64,000 bases of DNA, taken from NCBI RefSeq assembly GCF_001870465.1, contig NZ_MDGK01000017.1, positions 248,001-312,000 of the forward strand, written 5' to 3'. Shown here one piece after another: positions 9,242 through 16,483 of this stretch (its first letter is position 1; each line of letters opens with the position of its first letter). The position numbers were made by a program, and so were the translations under genes. The stretch is from Pseudomonas extremorientalis. GTDB lineage: Bacteria; Pseudomonadota; Gammaproteobacteria; Pseudomonadales; Pseudomonadaceae. The notes below the pieces were generated by a model. That model searched no databases. It had not been told where the DNA came from and saw only the letters and a list, made by a program, of their open reading frames with translations.

Positions 9242-9583
9242 ATGTCCACCCCCATTCCCGCGAGCCATATGGCCTTTATCCGCGCCCGCACCGGGTGCAG
9301 CACCGAACTCGGTGCACGCTTGAGCAGTTTGATCGAACCGGGCCGCCAGGCTCAGGGTTGCCTGCAGTTCTCGTTGCAGCATTCCCAGGTTGATCCTGAT
9401 GTGTGGTTGATCTCCGGTTTCTGGAGCAGCGAGCAGGCGATGAGCGCCTACTTCAACTCCCCGGCGCTGATGATCTTCACCGAGCTGTTGAACGACATGG
9501 TCGTGCGCAGCATGGACTTCCAGACCTTCACTGATGCATCCGCCGCACACGCCTACGGCGAGTACCTGCAACTCGCCGGCTGA
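9242..9583 (+). CDS. Antibiotic-biosynthesis-monooxygenase (ABM) domain protein
   Basis: A small protein of 113 residues from the ATG at 9242, preceded by GGGAG. The layout (MAFIRARTGCSTELGARLSSL, then QGCLQFSLQHSQ and DPDVWLISGFWSSEQAM) is that of the ferredoxin-like ABM fold, with an initial strand, a helix, two strands and a helix followed by an aromatic Trp/Phe pair. Members include small quinol monooxygenases and many proteins of unknown substrate. It lies divergent to the AraC-family regulator, which may control it. No catalytic assignment can be made from the sequence. Confidence 0.75.
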   Translation: MSTPIPASHMAFIRARTGCSTELGARLSSLIEPGRQAQGCLQFSLQHSQVDPDVWLISGFWSSEQAMSAYFNSPALMIFTELLNDMVVRSMDFQTFTDASAAHAYGEYLQLAG

Positions 9584-9625
9584 AGGTCTAGAATGGCCGA
9601 CTTTCCATTGGCCAGGACCTGCAAC

Positions 9626-9871
9626 ATGGCACGTAAACAATTTGCCCACCACGAAGCCGTATCCGCCGTAGTACCGGGTGAAGGGGGCTACAGCGCCGCC
9701 GTTGCCGTCAAGGCACTGGATGGCATGGGCGCCCCGCAGTTTCACAAGATCCTTGACGGACAGACGTTCAAGACGGCCTCCGATGCCGACGATGCAGCCA
9801 CTGTGCAGCTTGAACGGCTGACGGGCGTGGACGAAGAGGGTCAACTGACCTGGGCGAGCGCCGCCAACTGA
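9626..9871 (+). CDS. Conserved small hypothetical protein
   Basis: An 81-residue soluble protein starting MARKQFAHHEAV; no signal peptide, membrane segment or known motif is apparent. An upstream in-frame ATG at 9593 has GAAGG at good spacing and would add 11 residues, so the start is uncertain. It follows the ABM gene by about 40 bp on the same strand and may be co-transcribed with it. A REPIN follows immediately. Function unknown. Confidence 0.6.
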   Translation: MARKQFAHHEAVSAVVPGEGGYSAAVAVKALDGMGAPQFHKILDGQTFKTASDADDAATVQLERLTGVDEEGQLTWASAAN

Positions 9872-9889
9872 GCAACACCGACAGTCCAA

Positions 9890-9979
9890 TGTGGGAGGGG
9901 GCTTGCCCCCGATAGCGGCGTGTCATTCAACAAAGACGTTGAATGTGCCGATTGCCATCGGGGGCAAGCCCCCTCCCAT
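9890..9979. repeat. REPIN (two inverted REPs)
   Basis: A forward REP (GTGGGAGGGGGCTTGCCCCCGAT, 9891 onward) and its inverted partner (ATCGGGGGCAAGCCCCCTCCCA, ending about 9979) face each other. Between them lies a further perfect inverted repeat, CATTCAAC-AAAGAC-GTTGAATG. The whole unit folds as one long imperfect hairpin, the classic REPIN arrangement mobilised by RAYT transposases. No RAYT gene is in the window. Confidence 0.88.
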
Positions 9980-9996
9980 GTTTTATTGTCTTTCAG

Positions 9997-10629
9997 TCAG
10001 GGTTTGCTGGCGCCTGGGCGATACATCCTGAACAGGGCTTCTGGCCCCAACTGAAAGTAATCCGCCGGTCCGCCACCGCGCAGGATCGGCTCGGCGGCGG
10101 CGGTATCGTAGATGCCATCCTTGAGCAGCCACTTGGCAATGTGCACCGCGACCACCTCGCCGAGCACCAGCCAGCTCGGCACCAATGCCTTGTCGGCACG
10201 TTGCAGCTGAATGATCTGCGTCACCTTGCATTCGAACGAGACCGGGCTTTCGCCCACCCGCGGCACACCAACGATCTTCGAGGCCACCGGCGTCAGGCCG
10301 GCCAATTCAAACTCGTTCACCTCAGGTGAGACGGCAGCACAGCTCTGGTTCATCTGCTCGGCCAACGGGCGGGTGGCCAGGTTCCACACAAAATCGCCGG
10401 TCTGTTCGATGTTGTTCAGGCTGTCTTTGCGCCCGACGCTGGAAAATCCAATGATCGGCGGAATGTAGTTGAACGCATTGAAAAAACTGTAGGGCGCCAG
10501 GTTCAGGTGACCTTCGTTGTCATGGGACGAGATCCAGCCGATCGGCCGTGGACCGACGATGGCATTGAACGGGTCGTGGGGCAGACCGTGGCCGTTGGCG
10601 GGTTCGTAGAAGTGGATATCGTCAGGCAT
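9997..10629 (-). CDS. Flavin reductase-like (FMN-binding split-barrel) protein
   Basis: A protein of 210 residues from the ATG at 10629, which has AGGAA upstream; a longer reading to 10668 is possible. The split-barrel flavin-reductase signature is clear: PHDPFNAIVGPRPIGWISS, NLAPYSFFNAFNYIPPIIGFS and RKDSLNNIEQTGDFVWNL. Such proteins bind FMN and either reduce flavin with NAD(P)H or serve as small oxygenase partners. It is convergent with the small hypothetical gene and divergent from the membrane protein gene upstream. The physiological partner is unknown. Confidence 0.85.
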   Translation of the reverse strand: MPDDIHFYEPANGHGLPHDPFNAIVGPRPIGWISSHDNEGHLNLAPYSFFNAFNYIPPIIGFSSVGRKDSLNNIEQTGDFVWNLATRPLAEQMNQSCAAVSPEVNEFELAGLTPVASKIVGVPRVGESPVSFECKVTQIIQLQRADKALVPSWLVLGEVVAVHIAKWLLKDGIYDTAAAEPILRGGGPADYFQLGPEALFRMYRPGASKP

Positions 10630-10789
10630 GGCCGGGGTTCCTGCAGTGGTCGTCGATGAAGTGGCCATACTATGGAATTTTCATTCATCGCCCACCTATT
10701 TTTCACAGCTCCACCGTCAGTCTGCGCCCACTGTCGACAACCCAATAAGTCGGCCTATTGAGAGACTGAGCTTTGGAGCCTTCCCCCTT

Positions 10790-11545
10790 ATGAATAAACT
10801 TCCTCAGATCACCCTGGCGTTCTGGGTCATGAAAATCTGCGCGACCACCTTGGGCGAAACCGCCGGGGATTTGCTGTCGATGACCCTGGATGTCGGTTAT
10901 GCCATCAGTTCGATGATGCTGATCAGCGTGTTCCTGATCACCTTGGTGACGCAACTGCGCTCGAAAACCTATAACCCGGTGCTGTACTGGATCGTGATTC
11001 TGTCCACTAGCACCGCAGGCACCACGATGTCGGATTTCATGGACCGCACCTTGGGGCTGGGTTATGCCACGGGCTCCATGATCCTGATCGCGATCCTGAT
11101 GATCATCTTCGCGTTGTGGCACCTCAGCGGCGATTCGCTGAACGTGAACAAGGTGCAGACCTTCCGGGGTGAGTTGTTCTACTGGATGGCCATCCTGTTC
11201 TCCAACACCTTGGGCACCGCGTTGGGCGATTTCCTGGCAGATGACTCCGGGCTGGGCTTTGCTGGCGGCGCCTTGTTGATCGGCTCGGCGATTGCGGCGG
11301 TGGTGGCACTCAAATACTTCACCAGGATTTCTTCGGTGCTGTTGTTCTGGGTGGCGTTTGTACTGACCCGGCCGTTCGGCGCGACCTTGGGTGACTTCCT
11401 TACCAAGCCCCATGAAAAGGGCGGGTTGGACTTCGGCACCATCGGTTCGTCGGCAGTGTTGGCGGCGGTGTTGGTGGTGATGATTGCGGGGGCGTCGTAC
11501 GCGCAGCGGCGGTACGGACGTAAGACGATAGCTGAGTTGTCCTGA
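10790..11545 (+). CDS. COG4705-like polytopic membrane protein with fourfold repeat
   Basis: A 251-residue hydrophobic protein with about eight predicted membrane helices. The same signature recurs four times: TTLGETAGDLLS, TSTAGTTMSDFMD, NTLGTALGDFLAD and RPFGATLGDFLTK, each followed by a short loop and a GYA/GFA-type helix. This indicates an internally repeated two-helix unit. It resembles the uncharacterised membrane-anchored COG4705 family as I remember it. The ATG is preceded by GGAG. The conserved Gly/Thr and Asp residues within the membrane repeats suggest a transport or ion-binding role, which is inference only. Confidence 0.8.
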   Translation: MNKLPQITLAFWVMKICATTLGETAGDLLSMTLDVGYAISSMMLISVFLITLVTQLRSKTYNPVLYWIVILSTSTAGTTMSDFMDRTLGLGYATGSMILIAILMIIFALWHLSGDSLNVNKVQTFRGELFYWMAILFSNTLGTALGDFLADDSGLGFAGGALLIGSAIAAVVALKYFTRISSVLLFWVAFVLTRPFGATLGDFLTKPHEKGGLDFGTIGSSAVLAAVLVVMIAGASYAQRRYGRKTIAELS

Positions 11546-11550
11546 TTCAA

Positions 11551-11580
11551 CCTGTGGGAGGGTTTGCCCTCTCCCACAGG
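11551..11580. repeat. REP-like palindrome
   Basis: CCTGTGGGAGGG-TTTG-CCCTCTCCCACAGG, a near-perfect inverted repeat of the REP family between the 3' ends of two convergent genes. It is likely to act as a bidirectional terminator or message stabiliser. Confidence 0.75.
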
Positions 11581-11598
11581 GTTGACTGCAACTGACGT

Positions 11599-12918
11599 TT
11601 AGTCGGTGGTAATGCGCGAGTGCTTGCGGGTGTCCTTCATGGTCACGTAGACCACCAGCGACACCGCGATGCACGCCGTCACGTACCAGTAATAACCGGT
11701 TTCCATGCCGATGCTCTTGAACCACAGCGCGATATATTCAGCGGTGCCGCCGAAGATCGACACCGTCAGCGCATACGGCAGGCCCACGCCCAGGGCGCGG
11801 ATTTCGGTGGGGAACAGTTCGGCTTTCACCACGGCGTTGATCGAGGTGTAGCCGCTGACGATGATCAGCGCCGCCATGATCAGGAAGAACGCGCCCCACC
11901 AGGTCTGGATGGTATGCAGGGTGGTGAGGATCGGCACGGTGAACAGCGTACCGAGTATGCCGAAGGCGATCAGGATCGGCCGCCGGCCGATTTTATCCGA
12001 CAGCCCGCCGACGATGGGTTGCAGGCACATGAACAGGAACAGCGTCGCCGCCGAGATGGTGGTGGAGTCGGAAATGCTCATGCCGACGGTGTTCACCAGG
12101 TACTTCTGCATGTAGGTGGTGTAGGTGTAGAACGCCAGCGTACCGCCCATGGTCAGGCCGACCACGGTCAGCAGTTCCTTGGGGTGGCGCATCAAGGTGC
12201 GCATTGCGCTTTCCTTGGCCTTTTCCTTTTTGGTGAACGACTCGGTTTCTTCCATGCCGCGCCGCAGGTACAGCGCAACCACTGCGCAGAGTGCGCCGAT
12301 GGCGAACGGGATACGCCAGCCCCAGGCATACAGTTGCTCGGTGGTCAGCAGTTGTTGCAATACGATCAGCACCGCCAGGGCGATGAGCTGGCCGGAGATC
12401 AGCGTCACGTACTGGAAGCTGGAGTAGAAACCACGACGTTGCTTGGTCGCCATCTCGCTGAGGTAAGTGGCGGAGGTGCCGTATTCGCCGCCGACCGACA
12501 GCCCCTGCAGCAAGCGGGCAAATACCAGCAGGATCGGCGCACCGATACCGATGATTTCATAGCCCGGGCTCAGGGCAATCAGCAGCGAGCCGAAGCACAT
12601 CAGGTAGACCGAGGCCATCAGGGCTTTTTTACGGCCGACCTTGTCGGCGTACAGGCCCATCAGCCAGCCACCGATCGGGCGCATCAGGAAGCCCACGGCG
12701 AAGATCGCGGCGGTGTTGAGCAGTTGGGCGGTGGTGTCGCCTTTGGGGAAGAAAGTCTTGGCGAAGTACAGCGAAAAAGCGGCGTAGACGTACCAGTCGT
12801 ACCATTCGACCATGTTGCCGACAGAACCACTGAAAATCGATTTGATGCGGCTGGAGGTAGTGCGCTCTTTTGCCGGCGCGGCCGCCGACCCCAGAGGCAG
12901 GGCGTTGGAGTTATCCAT
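11599..12918 (-). CDS. kgtP: MFS alpha-ketoglutarate permease (metabolite:H+ symporter)
   Basis: A 439-residue major-facilitator transporter with twelve predicted helices. It carries the metabolite:H+ symporter hallmarks: GNMVEWYDWYVYAAFSLYFAK at the first helix, RPIGGWLMGLYADKVGRKKAL in loop 2-3, RLLQGLSVGGEYGTSATYL, and SDKIGRRP in loop 8-9. These match KgtP-type dicarboxylate permeases. I take the ATG at 12918 because GAAGGA precedes it. A sigma54 promoter and two activator palindromes lie upstream, and a sigma54-activating two-component system is encoded next door, so induction by C5/C4-dicarboxylates is likely. Confidence 0.9.
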   Translation of the reverse strand: MDNSNALPLGSAAAPAKERTTSSRIKSIFSGSVGNMVEWYDWYVYAAFSLYFAKTFFPKGDTTAQLLNTAAIFAVGFLMRPIGGWLMGLYADKVGRKKALMASVYLMCFGSLLIALSPGYEIIGIGAPILLVFARLLQGLSVGGEYGTSATYLSEMATKQRRGFYSSFQYVTLISGQLIALAVLIVLQQLLTTEQLYAWGWRIPFAIGALCAVVALYLRRGMEETESFTKKEKAKESAMRTLMRHPKELLTVVGLTMGGTLAFYTYTTYMQKYLVNTVGMSISDSTTISAATLFLFMCLQPIVGGLSDKIGRRPILIAFGILGTLFTVPILTTLHTIQTWWGAFFLIMAALIIVSGYTSINAVVKAELFPTEIRALGVGLPYALTVSIFGGTAEYIALWFKSIGMETGYYWYVTACIAVSLVVYVTMKDTRKHSRITTD

Positions 12919-12980
12919 TGAAGGATCCTTCATCTAGTTGTTTTTATGGAGCGGCGCGTGCGCAGCCTGGGTCGAGCTAT

Positions 12981-12997
12981 AGCAGGAGCTGTGCCAG
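12981..12997 (-). promoter_or_regulatory. Sigma54 promoter of kgtP
   Basis: On the minus strand CTGGCACAGCTCCTGCT has the invariant GG-N10-GC spacing and matches the TGGCAC...TGCW sigma54 consensus. It would place transcription start about 50 bp upstream of the permease ATG. The neighbouring response regulator carries the GAFTGA sigma54-contact motif. Confidence 0.78.
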
Positions 12998-13039
12998 GTG
13001 TATGAAGGCCCGGAACAGAGGGGTTTGAGGATTTATTTG

Positions 13040-13084
13040 AGCGAAAAACCGCTGATGATTTGCAGGCGGTGGGCGGAAATCCGC
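13040..13084. promoter_or_regulatory. Two upstream activator palindromes (DctD-type UAS)
   Basis: AGCGAAAAACCGCT (13040-13053) and GGCGGAAATCCGCT (about 13072-13085) share the consensus RGCGRAAAWCCGCT. Both are inverted repeats about 50 and 80 bp upstream of the sigma54 promoter, where an enhancer-binding regulator would bind. The GCGGAAATCCGC core resembles DctD sites as I remember them. Confidence 0.68.
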
Positions 13085-13100
13085 TTATGGCTGTTGTCCT

Positions 13101-13177
13101 CATCGGGGGCAAGCCCCCTCCCACACTTGAATGTGTTCACAGATCAAAATGTGGGAGGGGGCTTGCCCCCGATAAGG
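13101..13177. repeat. REPIN (two inverted REPs)
   Basis: Inverted REP (CATCGGGGGCAAGCCCCCTC) followed after about 40 bp by a forward REP (TGTGGGAGGGGGCTTGCCCC). It lies between the kgtP activator sites and the 3' end of the response-regulator gene. Confidence 0.87.
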
Positions 13178-13202
13178 CCTGGCAGTCAACGCAAAGGTTG
13201 GC

Positions 13203-14528
13203 CTAGAGAAACATCTCCCGCACCAACCCATGGCGCTGCATCTTCTCATTGAAGGTGCGCCGTGGCAGTTGCAGCTCGGCCAGTACCGCCTTGATATCGC
13301 CTTTGTGTCGGGTCAGCGCGGCTTTCAGGCAGTGGGCTTCGAAGGCCTCTTGCTGCGCGGCCAGGGACTGTCCGGCCTCGATGCCCTCCGGCTCCGGGTC
13401 GCCCAGGCCCAGCACCTGGCGTTCGGCGACGTTGGCCAACTCGCGCACGTTGCCCGGCCAGTCATGGCTGAGCAAGCGCCCCAACTGCGCGCCGCTCAAT
13501 GGCTCGACGCTGCGGCCCAGGCGTTCGGCAGCACTTTGTGCAAAATGATCGAACAGCAACGGGATATCTTCGCGGCGCTCGCGCAGGGGCGGCAGGCGCA
13601 ATTGCGCGACGTTCAATCGATACGCCAGGTCTTCGCGAAAGCGCCCGGCGCGGGCCTCTTCCAGCAGGTCCGGCTTGGTGGCGGCGATGATGCGCAGGTC
13701 CACGTGGATGCTCTGGTTGGAGCCCAGCCGCTCCAACTTCTGCTCCTGCAGCACACGCAGCAATTTCACCTGTTGGGCCAGCGGCATGCTTTCGATTTCA
13801 TCGAGGAACAGCGTGCCGCCGTGGGCGTATTCCAGCTTGCCGATGCGCTTGCCCTGGGCGCCGGTGAACGCGCCGCTTTCGTGACCAAACAGCTCGGCCT
13901 CGAATAACTGTTCCGGGATCGCCGCGCAATTGAGCGCCACGAATGGCTTCTTCGCACGTGGACCAAAATCATGCAGGCAGCGCGCGACCATTTCCTTGCC
14001 ACTGCCGGTCTCGCCACGGATCAGCACGTTGACCGGCAGACTCGCCAGGTCCAGCACCTGGCGGCGCAAGGTCTGCAAACCCCGGGACACGCCCAGCAGC
14101 GTCGATTCCAATTGCGCCCGGTGGTCGGCCTGCTGATGCAGGCGACGGTTTTCCAGGATCAAGCCACGTTTGTCCAGTGCACGGCGCAGGCTGTTGAGCA
14201 GGGCGTCGGGGCTGAAGGGTTTTTCGAGGAAGTCATAGGCGCCGTCGCGCATGGCTTCGACCGCCATCGGTACATCGCCATGGCCGGTGAGCAGGATCAC
14301 CGGTAAATCGGCATCACGGCGCCGCACTTCAGCCAGCAGTTCCAGGCCGCTGAGACCCGGCATGCGCACGTCGCTGAGGATTACGCCGGGAAAATCCCTG
14401 GGCAGCTGCGCCAGGCATTCTTCGGCGCGGCCGAACAACTGCACTTCAAAGCCTGACAGGCTCAACCATTGCTCGACGGCCGTGCGGATGCTGGCTTCGT
14501 CATCGACCACAATCACCGCGTTCAACAT
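13203..14528 (-). CDS. Sigma54-dependent response regulator, DctD/MifR type
   Basis: A 441-residue NtrC-class activator. The receiver domain has Asp53 in VILSDVRMPGLSG and switch Lys in FLEKPFSPDA. The AAA+ domain has Walker A GETGSGKEM, the sigma54-contacting GAFTGA loop, and GGTLFLDEIESM (Walker B). A Fis-type helix-turn-helix closes the protein (LPRRTFNEKMQRHG). Its start overlaps the sensor-kinase stop by 7 nt. Located next to an alpha-ketoglutarate permease with a sigma54 promoter, it is most likely its activator. P. aeruginosa MifR, which controls alpha-ketoglutarate uptake, is the closest functional analogue I know; DctD is the alternative name. Confidence 0.9.
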   Translation of the reverse strand: MLNAVIVVDDEASIRTAVEQWLSLSGFEVQLFGRAEECLAQLPRDFPGVILSDVRMPGLSGLELLAEVRRRDADLPVILLTGHGDVPMAVEAMRDGAYDFLEKPFSPDALLNSLRRALDKRGLILENRRLHQQADHRAQLESTLLGVSRGLQTLRRQVLDLASLPVNVLIRGETGSGKEMVARCLHDFGPRAKKPFVALNCAAIPEQLFEAELFGHESGAFTGAQGKRIGKLEYAHGGTLFLDEIESMPLAQQVKLLRVLQEQKLERLGSNQSIHVDLRIIAATKPDLLEEARAGRFREDLAYRLNVAQLRLPPLRERREDIPLLFDHFAQSAAERLGRSVEPLSGAQLGRLLSHDWPGNVRELANVAERQVLGLGDPEPEGIEAGQSLAAQQEAFEAHCLKAALTRHKGDIKAVLAELQLPRRTFNEKMQRHGLVREMFL

Positions 14529-16288
14529 AGGTCGGGCGTCTCCAGCGCGATGGGCAAGGTCAGGGTAAAGACTGCTCCGTCGCCCCGGTTACCGGCGATC
14601 AGGCGACCGCCCAATTCGTGCACGATAGCGTAGGACACCGCCAGCCCCAAGCCGAGGCCGTCTCCCACCGGCTTGGTGGTGAAGAACGGGTCGAACACGC
14701 TGCTCAGGTGTTCTTCGGCAATCCCGCCGCCGCTGTCGCTGACCGTGAGTTGCCAGAGTTGCTGGTCGGCGTGCAGGCGGATTTCCAGGCGTTTGCGCGG
14801 TTTGTCGGCCATGGCGTCGAGGGCGTTGCGTAACAGATTGATCAGCACCTGTTCCAGGCGGATCGCATCACCGCGTACCCAGGCGGGGCGGGCCAGGTCC
14901 AGCACCACGCCGATGGCCTCATCGCGCAGGCGTGCGTCGAGCAGGTGCAGGGACTGGTCGACCACCGTGGCCAAGTCCAGGCGTTCGCGCAGGCCACTCG
15001 GGCTTTTGCGCGCGAAGGTCTTGAGGTGGCCGGTGAGCGCGGCCATGCGTGTGAGCATATCGTCCAGCGGCGTGAGGGCCTGGTAAGCGTCGTCAATGCG
15101 GCCGTGATCGAGCAGCAGGCGCAAGGTGGCCAACTGCATGCGCTGGGCGGTCAGTGGCTGGTTGATTTCGTGGGCGAGGGCGGCGGACATCTGCCCCAGC
15201 GCCGCCAATTTGGCCGATTGCACCAGGCCATCCTGGGCGGTGCGCAACGCCTGGGTGCGTTCTTCCACCAGTTGCTCAAGCTCCTCGCGACTGCGCTGGC
15301 GCAAGCGGGCCAGGCGCCAGCGTTGGGTCAGGAACAGCACCAGGAACACCAGCGCCAGCCAGGAACCGGCGGCAGCGAGCCCGGCGTTGCGTTGGTCCTC
15401 AAAGGCGAATTGGGGCTTGCGCAGCAGGTGCAGGGTCCAGCCTTCGGCTTTCAGGGGCAGCGATTCCCAGATGTAGTTGGCATTGCCATCCGGGCCGTTG
15501 ACGCGCATCAGGTGGCTGTTTTCGTCAAAGCGCTGCAGGGTGTGGGTTTCCAGCGCCTGCAGTTGTTTTTTGTCGTATTGGCGGGTGGCTTTCAGCTCGG
15601 CAAGGTCGTTGGCCGATAACGGTCGCAGGTTGCGATAACGCCAGCCGGGCTGGTTGGCGATAAACACGATGCCGCGCGCATCGCTGACCAGCAGCAGGTC
15701 ATTGCCCTGGGCCCATTCGCGTTCGAGCTCGGGGAACTCCAGCTTGACCACCATGGCGCCGAGGAACTGCTCGTGTTCATCCAGCACGGCGCTGGAGAGG
15801 AAATACCCTGGGATGCCGGTCGTCACCCCTACCGCATAAAAACGCCCGGTGCCCTGGCTCAGGGTTTGGCTGAAGTACGGCCGGAACGCGTAGTTATGGC
15901 CCACGTAACTGCTCGGCAGGTTCCAGTTGCTGGCGGCGACCGCCAGGCCGGTGCGATCCATCAATTCCAGGGTGGAGGATTGCGCGGCCCCATTGATGCG
16001 TTCGAGCTTGCGGTTGAGCACGTCCTGGGTGGCGGCGTCCAGCGGGCCTTTCAACGCGCTGATCATTTCCGAGTCCAGCGCCAGCACGGCGGGTAGCGCA
16101 CGGTAGCGTTCGATCAGGGTGTGCAACGAGCTGGCATAGAGTGCAAGTTGCTGATTGGCACGGGCGGCATCGTCCACCAGGGCCTGGCGTTCAGCGTGGC
16201 GGGTGGCCAGGGCTGCGGCCAGCAGTGCGCCAGCGATGATCAGCAGGGAGTAGAAGGTCAGGCGCAGGGCGCGCGGGATCACGATCAT
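14522..16288 (-). CDS. DctB/MifS-type sensor histidine kinase
   Basis: A membrane kinase of 588 residues from the ATG at 16288, placed just before the first membrane helix; the reading frame is open to an upstream ATG at 16330, and neither has a clear ribosome site. Order: helix near residues 8-28 (TFYSLLIIAGALLAAALA), a periplasmic double-PDC-like sensor domain (SYVGHNYAFRPYF, GIPGYFLSSAVLDE), a second helix (AGSWLALVFLVLFL), a coiled-coil linker, HisKA with His in AALAHEINQPLTAQR, and HATPase (NLLRNALDAM, GDGLGLGLAVSYAI). This layout is that of DctB. It is the partner of the overlapping regulator gene. Confidence 0.9.
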   Translation of the reverse strand: MIVIPRALRLTFYSLLIIAGALLAAALATRHAERQALVDDAARANQQLALYASSLHTLIERYRALPAVLALDSEMISALKGPLDAATQDVLNRKLERINGAAQSSTLELMDRTGLAVAASNWNLPSSYVGHNYAFRPYFSQTLSQGTGRFYAVGVTTGIPGYFLSSAVLDEHEQFLGAMVVKLEFPELEREWAQGNDLLLVSDARGIVFIANQPGWRYRNLRPLSANDLAELKATRQYDKKQLQALETHTLQRFDENSHLMRVNGPDGNANYIWESLPLKAEGWTLHLLRKPQFAFEDQRNAGLAAAGSWLALVFLVLFLTQRWRLARLRQRSREELEQLVEERTQALRTAQDGLVQSAKLAALGQMSAALAHEINQPLTAQRMQLATLRLLLDHGRIDDAYQALTPLDDMLTRMAALTGHLKTFARKSPSGLRERLDLATVVDQSLHLLDARLRDEAIGVVLDLARPAWVRGDAIRLEQVLINLLRNALDAMADKPRKRLEIRLHADQQLWQLTVSDSGGGIAEEHLSSVFDPFFTTKPVGDGLGLGLAVSYAIVHELGGRLIAGNRGDGAVFTLTLPIALETPDLC

Positions 16289-16344
16289 ACGGTGATGGGC
16301 AGGCACGGTAAGGGGAGTGCACCATAGCATGCACGACGTTTATG

Positions 16345-16367
16345 TTGGGGCAAGCCCGCTCGCCACA
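16345..16367 (-). repeat. Degenerate REP element
   Basis: On the minus strand TGTGGCGAGCGGGCTTGCCCC resembles a second REP type common in fluorescent pseudomonads. It is followed by two tandem copies of AGCCCAG-GGTCACA (about 16371-16400). Confidence 0.5.
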
Positions 16368-16427
16368 ACAAGCCCAGTGGTCACAGAAAGCCCAGAGGTC
16401 ACAACCGCCGCGTTTTCCACAGGCCAT

Positions 16428-16464
16428 AAAAAAGGCGACCGGGCCATGGGCCGCAGTCGCCTTT
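16428..16464 (-). terminator. Rho-independent terminator of fumarase gene
   Basis: On the minus strand AAAGGCGAC - 16-nt loop - GTCGCCTTTTTT forms a nine-pair stem followed by a T run. It lies 20 bp after the fumarase stop codon. Confidence 0.85.
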
Positions 16465-16483
16465 ATGTTTGGAGGGGAAGCGC

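Noticed and set aside
11620..12921. A 433-codon open frame on the plus strand
   Set aside because: It is the antisense shadow of the kgtP permease gene, with no ribosome site or recognisable domain.
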